DNA of 64,000 nt. Source: Pseudomonas sp. CC120222-01a (GTDB lineage Bacteria > Pseudomonadota > Gammaproteobacteria > Pseudomonadales > Pseudomonadaceae). The translations under genes and the position numbers were made by a program. Positions 40,365 through 49,115 of this stretch are shown here, in pieces (positions within the stretch are counted from its first letter, which is position 1; each line of letters starts with the position of its first letter). Where the stretch lies: positions 18,466-82,465 of the forward strand of contig NZ_QEQQ01000025.1 of NCBI RefSeq assembly GCF_003097235.1, written 5' to 3'. A model generated the notes under the pieces. That model made no database searches. It was not told where the DNA came from and was given only the letters and a program-made list of their open reading frames with translations.

Positions 40365-41515
40365 CAGGCGAGCAACCGGACCAGGGTCTGGTAGTAGATT
40401 TCGGTCAGCAGGTCGAGGTCGCTGGCCAGGATCCGCTCGTCGACCTGGTGGATGGTGGCGTTGACCGGGCCAAGCTCGACCACCTGGGTGCCCATGGTGG
40501 CGATGAAGCGGCCATCGGAGGTACCGCCGCTGGTCGACGGCTGGGTGTCGCGGCCAGTGACGCCCTTGATGCTGGCCGCCACTGCGTCGAGCAGGTCGCC
40601 CGGTTCGGTGAGGAACGGCAGGCCCGACAGCGCCCAGTCGACCGACCAGTCCAGCTCGTGCTTGTCGAGGATCGCCGAGACCCGCGCCTGCAGGCCTTCG
40701 ACCGTCGATTCGGTAGAGAAGCGGAAGTTGAACAGCGCGGTCAGCTCGCCCGGGACCACGTTGGTGGCGCCGGTGCCGGAGTTGAGGTTGGAGATCTGGA
40801 AGCTGGTCGGCGGGAAGAACGCGTTGCCTTCGTCCCAGTGCTCGGCAGCCAGTTCCGCCAGGGCCGGGGCGGCCAGGTGGATCGGGTTGCGCGCCAGGTG
40901 CGGGTAGGCCACATGGCCTTGCTTGCCGCGCACGGTCAGCTTGGCGCCGAGCGAGCCGCGACGGCCGTTCTTGACCACGTCGCCGAGCAGGGTGGTGCTC
41001 GATGGCTCGCCGACGATGCACCAGTCCAGGCGCTCGTTGCGTGCCTTCAGGCGCTCGACCACGGCCTTGGTGCCGTGGTGGGCCGGGCCTTCCTCGTCGC
41101 TGGTGATCAGGAACGCGACCTTGCCGCGGTGGTTGGGGTGGTCCTGCACGAAGCGCTCACTGGCGATCACCATCGAGGCCAGGCTGCCCTTCATGTCGGC
41201 AGCGCCGCGGCCGCAGAGCATGCCGTCGGCGTCGATCAGTGCCTCGAACGGCTCGTGCTGCCACTGTTGCACCGGGCCGGTGGGGACCACGTCGGTGTGG
41301 CCGGCGAAGCACAGTACCGGGCCGTCCTGGGTACCGTGGGTGGCCCAGAAGTTGTCGACGTCTTCGATGCGCATCGGCTCCAGCTGGAAGCCCACGGCGC
41401 CCAGGCGGTTCATCATCTGCGCCTGGCAGTCGGCATCGACGGGGGTGACCGAGGGGCGACGGATCAGGTCGCAGGCCAGTTGAAGGGTAGGCGAGAGCTC
41501 GGCAGGGGCCGTCAT
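40364..41515 (-). CDS. dapE: succinyl-diaminopimelate desuccinylase
   Basis: Zinc hydrolase giving LL-diaminopimelate and succinate in lysine and peptidoglycan synthesis. 383 residues, M20 family: metal ligands H73 (AGHTDVVP), D107 (GAADMKG) and E142 region (TSDEEGPAHHG) are in place, with E141 the likely general base; PSSTTLLGDVVKNGRRG follows. Overlaps rlmA. dapD and dapC are encoded elsewhere in the window. Confidence 0.96.
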   Translation of the reverse strand: MTAPAELSPTLQLACDLIRRPSVTPVDADCQAQMMNRLGAVGFQLEPMRIEDVDNFWATHGTQDGPVLCFAGHTDVVPTGPVQQWQHEPFEALIDADGMLCGRGAADMKGSLASMVIASERFVQDHPNHRGKVAFLITSDEEGPAHHGTKAVVERLKARNERLDWCIVGEPSSTTLLGDVVKNGRRGSLGAKLTVRGKQGHVAYPHLARNPIHLAAPALAELAAEHWDEGNAFFPPTSFQISNLNSGTGATNVVPGELTALFNFRFSTESTVEGLQARVSAILDKHELDWSVDWALSGLPFLTEPGDLLDAVAASIKGVTGRDTQPSTSGGTSDGRFIATMGTQVVELGPVNATIHQVDERILASDLDLLTEIYYQTLVRLLA

Positions 41516-41604
41516 GGGGAACTCCGGGGCAAGGCAAGGCGGGGAAATCTGAGGGGCGTTATCTTATATCAAACCGCTAGGCCAATGGGGCCGCTTTGCG
41601 GCCC

Positions 41605-41672
41605 TTTCGCGACACAAGGCCGCTCCTACAGAAGCACGCGATCTCCTGTAGGAGCGGCCTTGCGTCGCGAAA
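41605..41672. repeat. REP-type inverted pair
   Basis: Arms of 26 bases (41605-41630 and 41647-41672) with one mismatch (GTGTCG versus GCGTCG part); core GGCCGCTCCTACA. Between dapE and ndvB. Confidence 0.9.
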
Positions 41673-41697
41673 GGGGCGCAAAGCGCCCCAAAAAATC

Positions 41698-44289
41698 TCA
41701 AGCCTGCTGCGGCTCGGCGGCCTTCTGCGCAGGCTTGGGCAGCGACGACAGGAACGCCATCACCAATGCCGCCACATACGGCAACGACTGCACCAGCAAC
41801 ATCGCCACCCAGAAGCGCATGTCCGAACTCGGCAGCCCCTGCACCAGGAAAATCCCCAGCGCCGCCCCCCACAACATCAACATGATGAACAGCTCTTCGC
41901 GGGCTTCGGAAATCGCCACCAGCAAGCCATGGCTGTCGGCATTCTTCGGTGTGCGGAAGAACGGCATGCTGCTGGTGAAGAACCCGTACAACACCGCCTT
42001 GGCGATGGTGTGCGACAACGCCAGCCCCGCCAGTGCCGCAGCAAAGGCATCCTTGAGGTTCACCCCCACCGCGCGGCGGTAGAGGAAGATGATCTTGCCG
42101 ACCTTGAAGAAGAACAGCGCCAGCGGCGGGATGGCGAAGATCATCAGCGGCGGGTCGACCCGGTGCGGCACGATGATCATCGCCGCCGACCACAGCAGGG
42201 CACCGACGGTGAAGAAGATGTTCATGCCATCGGCAACCCACGGCAGCCAGCCGGCCAGGAAGTGGTAGCGCTGGCCACGGGTCAGCTCGCTACCCTTGCC
42301 GCGCAGCAGGGCGCTGGCGTGGTGCTTGATGATCTGGATGGCGCCATAGGCCCAGCGGAAGCGCTGCTTCTTGAAGTCGATGAAGGTGTCGGGCATCAGG
42401 CCCTTGCCATAGCTGTTGTGCGAATAGGCGGCCGAAAGGCCTTTCTCGAATACCCGCAGGCCCAGCTCGGCGTCCTCGCAAATGCACCATTCGGCCCAGC
42501 CCAGCTCCTCCAGCACGCTGCGCCGGGTCATGGTCATGGTGCCGTGCTGGATGATCGCGTCACGGTCGTTGCGGGTGACCATGCCGATGTGGAAGAAGCC
42601 CTTGTATTCGCTGTAGCAGAGCTTCTTGAAGGCACTTTCGTGCTGATCGCGGTAGTCCTGTGGCGACTGCACCACGGCGATCTTCGGGTCGGCGAAGTGC
42701 GGCACCATGTGCTTGAGCCAGTTGCGGTCGACGCAGTAGTCCGAGTCGATTACCGCGATCACTTCGGCGTCCTTGGCGGTGTGCGGGATCAGGTAGTTCA
42801 GCGCGCCGCCCTTGAAGCCGGCCAGGGGCGCGACGTGGAAGAACTTGAAGCGTTCGCCGAGCTTCTCGCAGTGGGCCTTGAGTGGCTCCCACACGGCCGG
42901 GTCCTTGGTGTTGTTGTCGATCACCAGCACTTCATAGTCCGGGTAATCCAGTGCGGCGAGGGCGTCGAGGGTCTGCTTGACCATCTCCGGCGGCTCGTTG
43001 TAGCACGGCACATGCACCGACACCTTCGGCCGGTAGGCGCTGTCGCCCTGCACCGGCAGGAATTCACGCCGGCGCTTGTGGATCCACACGGCCTCGGCCA
43101 GCTCGTGGGCCTCGGTCATCAGCACGATGAACACGCCCAGTGCACCGAGCGCCAGCAGCACGCCGACCGTCAGGCTGAACCAGGTACTGTATTGCTGGCT
43201 GTAGTCATAGGCGATCCACACCAGCACCGACCCGCACAGGAAGGTGATGAAGGTGAGGAAGGTGCGCCCACGCTGGCGTAGAGCCGAGCCGTCGATCAGC
43301 AGCACGGCCAGGGCGATCATCGCCAGCACCACCGAGGCCACCGCCAGCGCCCGCCACTGCGGGATCGCCACCACCGGCCCCTCGAAGTTGAACTTCTGCT
43401 GGCGCTCGGCGTTGTACACGCCCCAGTAGGCACCTACCGAGCCTTCGTCGTTGGCCTTCCACGGCTGGTCATAGGCCTCGATGACGAAGTAGTTGTAGCC
43501 GCGGCGGTTGAGGGTGTTGACCAAGGTGCGCAGGTAGATCGCCTGGTCGGCCTGGGTGGCGTCGGCACCGCCGCGCATGCGGCCGTTGCTTGGCCAGCCG
43601 ACTTCCGACAGCAGCAGCGGCTTGTGCGAGAACTGGTGGCGCAGCTCGCGGGCACGGTCGAGGACAAACTGCACCGAGTCTTTCATCGGCACGAATTCCC
43701 AGTACGGCAGGATGTGCGCGGCGATCAGGTCGACGTGCTTGGCCAGTTCCGGGTGCTCCTTCCAGATGTGCCACTGTTCGCTGGTGGTGACCGGCACCTT
43801 GACGGCGGCGCGGACGCGGTCGAGGTACTGGATCAGCTCTTCGGGGGTGACTTCTTCGCGGAACAGTGCTTCGTTGCCGACCACCACCCGCACCACGCTG
43901 CGTGAGTGGTTGGCCAGCTCGATGCCTTTTTCGATCTCGCGTTCGTTGCGCTCCAGGTCTTTGCTGATCCAGATGCCCAAGGTCACCCGCAAGCCAAATT
44001 CTTCGGCCAGCCGCGGGATTTCGGCCTGGGTACCCTCGACGGTGTAGATACGAATGTTGTCGGTGAGCTTGTTCATCTGCTCCAGGTCCTGGCGTATTTC
44101 GTCATCGCTGGGGTACTGGCCCTTTTGTGGGCTTTCCCCAAGGCGGAACGGCGAATACGAGAAACCGGAGATCTGTTCCGGCCAGGCAGGTGCGGAGACT
44201 GGGCGATTGATCAACGCCCAGAACCCGGTGAACAGCGCGGCGATGGCCAGGACCACCACCAGGTTGAGGCCGAATTTGCGAGATGACAT
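41698..44289 (-). CDS. ndvB: NdvB-like glucosyltransferase: GH17-like domain fused to a membrane GT2
   Basis: 863 residues. TM about 10-26; an extracytoplasmic GH17-like domain about 38-305 with candidate acid/base E140 (VVVGNE) and nucleophile E229 (SEVGWPS); TM segments about 313-333, 343-362 and 370-392; a cytoplasmic GT2 domain about 420-660 with DNN 458-460, DSD 515-517, ED 605-606 and QRFRW 642-646; more TM segments to the end. In P. aeruginosa the homologue beside dapE makes cyclic beta-1,3-glucans tied to biofilm antibiotic tolerance. The GH17 part presumably acts as a branching or cyclising transglycosidase. Confidence 0.9.
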   Translation of the reverse strand: MSSRKFGLNLVVVLAIAALFTGFWALINRPVSAPAWPEQISGFSYSPFRLGESPQKGQYPSDDEIRQDLEQMNKLTDNIRIYTVEGTQAEIPRLAEEFGLRVTLGIWISKDLERNEREIEKGIELANHSRSVVRVVVGNEALFREEVTPEELIQYLDRVRAAVKVPVTTSEQWHIWKEHPELAKHVDLIAAHILPYWEFVPMKDSVQFVLDRARELRHQFSHKPLLLSEVGWPSNGRMRGGADATQADQAIYLRTLVNTLNRRGYNYFVIEAYDQPWKANDEGSVGAYWGVYNAERQQKFNFEGPVVAIPQWRALAVASVVLAMIALAVLLIDGSALRQRGRTFLTFITFLCGSVLVWIAYDYSQQYSTWFSLTVGVLLALGALGVFIVLMTEAHELAEAVWIHKRRREFLPVQGDSAYRPKVSVHVPCYNEPPEMVKQTLDALAALDYPDYEVLVIDNNTKDPAVWEPLKAHCEKLGERFKFFHVAPLAGFKGGALNYLIPHTAKDAEVIAVIDSDYCVDRNWLKHMVPHFADPKIAVVQSPQDYRDQHESAFKKLCYSEYKGFFHIGMVTRNDRDAIIQHGTMTMTRRSVLEELGWAEWCICEDAELGLRVFEKGLSAAYSHNSYGKGLMPDTFIDFKKQRFRWAYGAIQIIKHHASALLRGKGSELTRGQRYHFLAGWLPWVADGMNIFFTVGALLWSAAMIIVPHRVDPPLMIFAIPPLALFFFKVGKIIFLYRRAVGVNLKDAFAAALAGLALSHTIAKAVLYGFFTSSMPFFRTPKNADSHGLLVAISEAREELFIMLMLWGAALGIFLVQGLPSSDMRFWVAMLLVQSLPYVAALVMAFLSSLPKPAQKAAEPQQA

Positions 44290-44377
44290 TGTGATCCGTT
44301 TCTGTCCAAGTGATAGGACATTAAAGCAGTAATGGTAGGGTGTTTCCTAACGATGGAGGTCAGAGCGGGCATTGGCC

Positions 44378-44383
44378 TATAAT
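44378..44383 (+). promoter_or_regulatory. -10 element of tcdA
   Basis: Consensus TATAAT followed by a GC-rich discriminator, 39 bases before the tcdA ATG; no convincing -35. It is within the 133-base divergent gap between ndvB and tcdA. Confidence 0.5.
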
Positions 44384-44422
44384 GCGCGCCGCTTTTTCGG
44401 GTACGAGCTTTGGGGTAGGAAC

Positions 44423-45232
44423 ATGAGCACAGAAGATCCACGCTTTGCCGGCGTTGCCCGGCTGTATGGCGACGACGGCCTGCAGCGCCTGGGCAATGCC
44501 CATGTGGCAGTCGTCGGCATCGGCGGGGTCGGCTCGTGGGCAGCCGAAGCCCTGGCGCGCAGTGGCGTGGGCGAAATCACCCTGTTCGACCTGGACGACG
44601 TCTGCGTCAGCAATACCAACCGCCAGGCCCATGCCCTGGAAGGCCAGGTCGGGCGACCGAAGGTCGAGGTGATGGCCGAGCGCCTGCGGGCAATCAACCC
44701 GGCGATCACGGTGCACGCGGTGGCGGATTTCGTCACTCGCGAAACCATGGCCGAGTACATCACTGAAGAGATGGACGCGGTGATCGACTGCATCGACAGC
44801 GTGATGGCCAAGGCGGCGCTGATCGCCTGGTGCCGGCGACGCAAGATCGCCATCGTCACTACCGGTGGGGCGGGCGGGCAGATCGACCCGACGCAGATCC
44901 AGGTCGGCGACCTCAACAAGACCTTCAACGACCCGCTAGCCTCGCGGGTGCGCTCGACCCTGCGCCGGGACTACAACTTCTCGCGCAATACCAGCCGCAA
45001 CTATGGCGTGCCGTGTGTGTTCTCCAGCGAGCAGCTGCGTTATCCAAAGGGTGATGGCAGTGTCTGCCTGCAGAAGAGCTTTGTCGGTGAGGGTGTGCGC
45101 CTGGACTGTGCGGGCGGTTTTGGTGCAGTGATGATGGTAACTGCGACGTTTGGCATGGTCGCGGCGAGCAAGGCCATCGAGAAACTGGTGGCAGGGGCGC
45201 GGCGGCCCTCGGAGCGGGTCAAACCTGAATAA
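44423..45232 (+). CDS. tcdA: tRNA threonylcarbamoyladenosine dehydratase
   Basis: Cyclises t6A to ct6A in an ATP-dependent step. 269 residues, E1-like/MoeB fold: GIGGVG at 32-37, the Arg-bearing NTNRQAHAL (about 64-72), DCIDSV and a C-terminal hydrophobic TATFGMVAASKAIE. The neighbouring csdA and csdE supply sulfur or act as partner, and the E. coli gene (csdL) is adjacent to csdA-csdE, so the neighbourhood supports the call. Confidence 0.94.
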   Translation: MSTEDPRFAGVARLYGDDGLQRLGNAHVAVVGIGGVGSWAAEALARSGVGEITLFDLDDVCVSNTNRQAHALEGQVGRPKVEVMAERLRAINPAITVHAVADFVTRETMAEYITEEMDAVIDCIDSVMAKAALIAWCRRRKIAIVTTGGAGGQIDPTQIQVGDLNKTFNDPLASRVRSTLRRDYNFSRNTSRNYGVPCVFSSEQLRYPKGDGSVCLQKSFVGEGVRLDCAGGFGAVMMVTATFGMVAASKAIEKLVAGARRPSERVKPE

Positions 45233-45254
45233 GCTTCGGGCGTTACGCGGTCCT

Positions 45255-45372
45255 TGTGGGAGCGGCCTTGCGTCGCGAAAGGGCCGCAGAGCGGCCCCGG
45301 CAATTCAGGATGCGAAGCGGAAAATCTGGGGGCGCTGCGCACCCCTTTCGCGACACAAGGCCGCTCCCACAA
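45255..45372. repeat. composite REP element, about 120 bases
   Basis: TGTGGGAGCGGCCTT at the left, AAGGCCGCTCCCACA at the right, inner GGGCCGC/GCGGCCC and GGGGGCGCTGCGCACCCC hairpins. Third example of the composite layout; lies between convergent tcdA and csdE. Confidence 0.85.
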
Positions 45373-45389
45373 GGGGGGCCATCTTTCAT

Positions 45390-45800
45390 CTAGCGGGGCG
45401 TTGCCAATTCCGCCATCCGCAACAACACCGCATGCAGCCCATTGCTGCGCGATGGCGACAGCTGCCGCTCCAGCCCCAGCTGGGTGAACCACTCACGCAG
45501 GTCCAGCCCGGCCAGTTCCGCAGTCGCCAACCCTTGAACCCGCGCCAGCAGCAGCGCCAGCAGCCCACGCAACAACCGCGCATCGCTGCTCGCCTTGAAA
45601 CGCCATTGACCTGCGTGCTGTTCCGCCACCAGCCATACCAGGCTTTCACAGCCATGCACCCGGTTGCTCTCGGACTTTTCCGCCTCGCTCAGCGGTTCCA
45701 GCCGATCGCCCCATTGCATCAGCAGCCGCGCCCGCTGCTCCCAGCCGCGCGCCTGCTCGAAGCTTTCCAGCGCTTCACGGGCTGGCAAAGGCAGCGTCAT
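45390..45800 (-). CDS. csdE: CsdE, SufE-like sulfur acceptor
   Basis: Takes persulfide sulfur from CsdA. 136 residues, SufE fold. Acceptor Cys51 in VHGCESLVWL, the family signature. The start overlaps the csdA stop by four bases. Together with CsdA and nearby tcdA it resembles the E. coli csdA-csdE-csdL set. Confidence 0.93.
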   Translation of the reverse strand: MTLPLPAREALESFEQARGWEQRARLLMQWGDRLEPLSEAEKSESNRVHGCESLVWLVAEQHAGQWRFKASSDARLLRGLLALLLARVQGLATAELAGLDLREWFTQLGLERQLSPSRSNGLHAVLLRMAELATPR

Positions 45801-47002
45801 CGCAACAACTCCAGGCCTTGGTCCAACGCCGCGAAGAACCGCTGCAGATCGTCACTGTCGTTGTACAGCCCCAGCGACACCCGAATCGCCCCCTCCAGCC
45901 CCAGCCCCTTGAGCAGCGGCATGGCGCAGTGGTGCCCGGCGCGCACGGCAACACCTTGCTCGGTCAGCATATGGGCGATATCAGCATTGTGTACGCCTTC
46001 GATGACGAAGCTGGCCAAGGCCGCTTGTGGTGCGCCCAGCACGCGCACGCCCTCGCGGTCGGCCAGGCCGCGCAGCAGGTGCTGGTGCAGGCTGGCTTCG
46101 TGGGCCTCGACGGCATGGCGGTCGAGGCTGGCCAGGTAGTCCAGCGTCGCACCCAGCCCGATGACCCCGGCGATCGGTGGCGTGCCGGCTTCGAAGCCCA
46201 GCGGTGCGGGGCGGAAGCTGGCGCTCTGGTAATCGGCCAGTTGCACCATTTCACCGCCGAACTGCCAGTGGCGCAGCAGCTCCAGTGCCTGAGTGCGACC
46301 GTACAGCACGCCGACACCTTCCGGCCCATACAGCTTGTGGCTTGAGAATACGTAGAAGTCGCAGCCCAGCTGCTGCACATCATGGCGGCCATGGACCACG
46401 CCCTGGGCGCCATCGACCACGGTCAGCGCGCCTTGCGCCCGGGCGTGGGCCAGCAGCGCAGTCAGGGGTTGCCAGGTGCCGAGCACGTTGGACAGCTGGC
46501 TGACGGCGAGCACGCGGGTGCGCGGGCCGATCAACTGCAGCGCCTGATCCAGGTCGATACGGCCATGCTCGTCCAGCGGCAACACCACCAGGCGCAGGCC
46601 ACGTCGGCGGGCCAGTTGCTGCCAGGGCAGCAGGTTGGCATGGTGCTCCAGGGCGCTGATGGCAATCTCGTCGCCAGCTTCGAAACGGTGTTCCAGGCCA
46701 TAGGCCAGCAGGTTCAGCGCCGAGGTGGCGCCATGGGTGAAGACGATCTGCCGTGAGTCTGCGGCGTTGAGCCAGGCAGCCACCTTGTCGCGGCTGGTCT
46801 CGAAGGCCTGGGTTGCCAGCGCGCCGGGCAGGTGCTGGGCGCGGTGCACGTTGGCGGCGCCATGGCCGTAGTAATGGCACAGGGCATCGAGCAACGCCTG
46901 GGGCTTCTGGGTGGTCGCGGCGCTGTCCAGGTAGGTCTGGTGCTGCCGTTGCAGGGCGGCGATGGCAGGGAAATCGGCGCGCCAGGGGGAGGGCTGGAAC
47001 AT
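45797..47002 (-). CDS. csdA: cysteine desulfurase, SufS/CsdA type
   Basis: PLP enzyme that turns cysteine into alanine plus enzyme-bound persulfide. 401 residues. Schiff-base Lys223 (SSHKLYGPEG), His121 region (SALEHHANLLPW), and the catalytic Cys359 (RAGHHCAMPLL), group II arrangement. MFQPSPWRADFPA chosen as start. The Shine-Dalgarno is weak (AGGCC), and a strong hairpin terminator lies only about 20 bases upstream. Confidence 0.94.
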   Translation of the reverse strand: MFQPSPWRADFPAIAALQRQHQTYLDSAATTQKPQALLDALCHYYGHGAANVHRAQHLPGALATQAFETSRDKVAAWLNAADSRQIVFTHGATSALNLLAYGLEHRFEAGDEIAISALEHHANLLPWQQLARRRGLRLVVLPLDEHGRIDLDQALQLIGPRTRVLAVSQLSNVLGTWQPLTALLAHARAQGALTVVDGAQGVVHGRHDVQQLGCDFYVFSSHKLYGPEGVGVLYGRTQALELLRHWQFGGEMVQLADYQSASFRPAPLGFEAGTPPIAGVIGLGATLDYLASLDRHAVEAHEASLHQHLLRGLADREGVRVLGAPQAALASFVIEGVHNADIAHMLTEQGVAVRAGHHCAMPLLKGLGLEGAIRVSLGLYNDSDDLQRFFAALDQGLELLR

Positions 47003-47020
47003 GTTCGCGGGGCCTGGAAT

Positions 47021-47057
47021 GAAAATCGGGTCTGGCACCCTTGGCGCCAGACCCGAT
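47021..47057 (-). terminator. strong hairpin terminator between dapD and csdA
   Basis: Perfect 12-pair stem, GCCAGACCCGAT (47046-47057) with ATCGGGTCTGGC (47025-47036), nine-base loop; on the minus strand it continues into TTTCATT. It begins 27 bases past the dapD stop and ends about 20 bases before the csdA start. Confidence 0.85.
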
Positions 47058-47084
47058 CTTAACACTTCAAACCGCCGAGGGTTC

Positions 47085-48119
47085 TCAGTTATGGGCGTGC
47101 AGCGCCTCGTTCAGCTCGATGGCCGACTTGTGGGTCTTGCACTCCACGGCGCCATTCAGCGAGTTGCGGCGGAACAGCAGGTCGGTCTGGCCGGCCAGGT
47201 CGCGGGCCTTGACCACTTTCACCAGCTCGTTGTTCTCGTCCAGCAGGTTCACCTTGGTGCCAGCGGTGATGTACAGGCCGGCTTCGACGGTGTTGCGGTC
47301 GCCGAGCGGGATGCCGATACCGGCGTTGGCGCCGATCAGGCAGCCTTCGCCGACCTTGATGACGATGTTGCCGCCACCGGACAGGGTGCCCATGGTCGAG
47401 CAGCCGCCGCCCAGGTCCGAACCCTTGCCGACGAATACGCCAGCGGAAACGCGGCCTTCGATCATGCCTGGGCCTTCGGTGCCAGCGTTAAAGTTGACGA
47501 AGCCTTCGTGCATGATGGTGGTGCCTTCGCCGATGTAAGCGCCCAGGCGTACACGGGCGGTGTCGGCGATACGCACGCCGGCCGGGACCACGTAGTCGGT
47601 CATCTTCGGGAACTTGTCCACCGAGAACACTTCCAGCAGCTCGCCCTTCAGGCGCGCTTCCAGTTGCAGTTCGGCCAGTTCGCTCAGGTCGACGGCGCCC
47701 TGGTTGGTCCAGGCCACGTTTGGCAGCAGCGGGAAGATGCCGGCCAGGCTCAGGCCGTGCGGCTTGACCAGGCGGTGCGACAGCAGGTGCAGCTTGAGGT
47801 AGGCCTCTGGGGTCGAAGCCAGCGCCGCGTCTTCAGCCAGCAGGGTGGCGACCAGCGGCTTGTGGCTTTCGGCCAGGCGGGTCAGCAGGGCAGCCTGGGC
47901 GGCGTCGACGCCTTTCAGGGCTTCGGCCAGCTGGGCGGCCTGGGCGTTGCTGAAGGCGATAGCCTGGTTGCCACCTTCGTAGCCGAGGATCGGCGCTACT
48001 GCGGCCACCAGTTCGGCGCTCGGGTTGAGCAGCGGTTGTGCGTAGAACACTTCCAGCCAGGTGCCCTGGCGGTTCTGGGAGCCGACACCGAAGGCCAGGC
48101 TGAACAGGGTATTGGACAT
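47085..48119 (-). CDS. dapD: tetrahydrodipicolinate N-succinyltransferase
   Basis: Succinyl-CoA-dependent step before DapC and DapE in lysine/diaminopimelate synthesis. 344 residues, the long Pseudomonas type. Left-handed beta-helix hexapeptides are seen from about 175 (VPAGVRIADTARVRLGAYIGEG, then GVFVGKGSDLGGGCS and LIGANAGIGIPLGD). The frame continues upstream into the ArsC-like gene, but MSNTLFSLAFGVG is the natural start. Confidence 0.95.
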   Translation of the reverse strand: MSNTLFSLAFGVGSQNRQGTWLEVFYAQPLLNPSAELVAAVAPILGYEGGNQAIAFSNAQAAQLAEALKGVDAAQAALLTRLAESHKPLVATLLAEDAALASTPEAYLKLHLLSHRLVKPHGLSLAGIFPLLPNVAWTNQGAVDLSELAELQLEARLKGELLEVFSVDKFPKMTDYVVPAGVRIADTARVRLGAYIGEGTTIMHEGFVNFNAGTEGPGMIEGRVSAGVFVGKGSDLGGGCSTMGTLSGGGNIVIKVGEGCLIGANAGIGIPLGDRNTVEAGLYITAGTKVNLLDENNELVKVVKARDLAGQTDLLFRRNSLNGAVECKTHKSAIELNEALHAHN

Positions 48120-48151
48120 GTGATTACCTCGTGCGAAATAGGGTAGGGGGC

Positions 48152-48499
48152 TCAGGCCAGCGCGGCGGCGTACAGGTCTGGCTTGAAGCCGACCAGGGTG
48201 CGCTCGCCAAGGTCGAGCACCGGGCGCTTGATCATCGACGGTTGGGCGTGCATCAGTTCGACGGCCTTGGCCTGGTCGAGGTCGGCCTTGCTGGCGTCGT
48301 CGAGCTTGCGGAAGGTGGTGCCGGCACGGTTGAGGATGACTTCCCAGCCGTGTTCGTCGCACCAGCGGTTCAGGCTGTCGCGGTCGATGCCTTGGGTCTT
48401 GTAGTCGTGGAATTCGTAGGCGATGGCTTTGTCTTCGAGCCAGGTACGCGCCTTTTTCATGGTGTCACAGGCTTTGATGCCGTAGAGCGTGTAGGTCAT
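48152..48499 (-). CDS. ArsC/Spx family protein, YffB type
   Basis: 115 residues, thioredoxin-like fold. YTLYGIKACDTMKKARTWLE at 3-22 with single Cys11, RTWLEDKAIAYEFHDYKTQG and the IKRPVLDLG C-terminal cis-Pro region. A YffB-like length. Only one active-site cysteine, so it is not a typical arsenate reductase; YffB proteins are thought to use glutathione. The start MTYTLYG was chosen by comparison with YffB; in-frame ATGs at 48508 and 48538 remain possible. 32 bases before dapD, probably cotranscribed. Confidence 0.88.
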   Translation of the reverse strand: MTYTLYGIKACDTMKKARTWLEDKAIAYEFHDYKTQGIDRDSLNRWCDEHGWEVILNRAGTTFRKLDDASKADLDQAKAVELMHAQPSMIKRPVLDLGERTLVGFKPDLYAAALA

Positions 48500-48593
48500 T
48501 GTGTGCATTGAGGCCACAGGCTGCCCCAATCTCTCCATTTCCGAATGTCAGTCGCGGGATTATGCGGGAACGATTGTATGAGCGCCACGGGGT

Positions 48594-48662
48594 GTGCATG
48601 TCTTGAGGTTTTCAGTGGTTGTGAGATGTGCATGCCTTGAGAGGTTTAACGCCTATGAGATC
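48594..48662. repeat. two tandem imperfect 34-35 base repeats
   Basis: Both units begin GTGCATG, continue CTTGAG and a GGTTT-like block, and end TGAGAT. The second unit runs into the left arm of the large inverted repeat, so it may be the outer part of the same dispersed element. Confidence 0.65.
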
Positions 48663-48908
48663 GAGCGCCGCCCGCGCGGCGCATCGCGGGCAAGCCCGCT
48701 CCCACATCTGTTTCGGGCCAGTCACACCTGCACTGGCAACAGGGACCGCCTTTGTGCATGTCTGGAGACAGGTGGGGCAGCATTAGCGTCCACCGAGATG
48801 TATCGCCATGCCAACAAGGCTGCTCCTGTTGGCTTCATAGGAGTAACTGGCCTGAAACAGATGTGGGAGCGGGCTTGCCCGCGATGCGCCGCGCGGGCGG
48901 CGCTCGAT
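48660..48908. repeat. 66-base inverted repeat around a 117-base loop
   Basis: Arms 48660-48725 and 48843-48908 match with only two mismatches. They contain ATCGAGCGCCGCCCGCG and the REP core GCGGGCAAGCCCGCTCCCAC. The loop has further partial pairing (GGCAACAGG near 48736, CCTGTTGGC near 48826). Looks like a two-copy REP cluster. Confidence 0.88.
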
Positions 48909-49115
48909 GTCAGCAGCCCCACAGCACCCAAGGCATGCGCCTCCATGGCAATCCTGCACAACACAGAAGGCTTAAGTATCATCATGTTACATATTCATCC
49001 ATCACCTGCGACTATCGTGCAGCGGTCTCGTTTCACCAGACCCCGCTAACATATTGTTTCAATGGCGATCTCTCGCCCCGCTGTCGTTTTTGGTTCACAA
49101 AGGAAGCCTTCACGG

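Larger units (their letters stand above)
48500..49115. other. 616-base gene-free region
   Basis: Holds two imperfect direct repeats of about 34 bases (48594-48662) and a 249-base inverted repeat (48660-48908). The rest up to the antiporter start is AT-richer with a TAACATATTG motif near 49048, which may be promoter DNA. Short open frames here look non-coding. From memory, in P. putida KT2440 a prophage lies between the orthologues of the arsC-like and dapC genes, so this may be the unoccupied site. Confidence 0.65.

Noticed and set aside
48660..48908. possible insertion sequence or CRISPR-like repeat
   Set aside because: Only an inverted pair with REP cores, no transposase, and no regular repeat-spacer pattern.
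48594..49049. 151-codon plus-strand frame in the repeat region
   Set aside because: Runs through the inverted repeat, has no Shine-Dalgarno and no protein-like composition.
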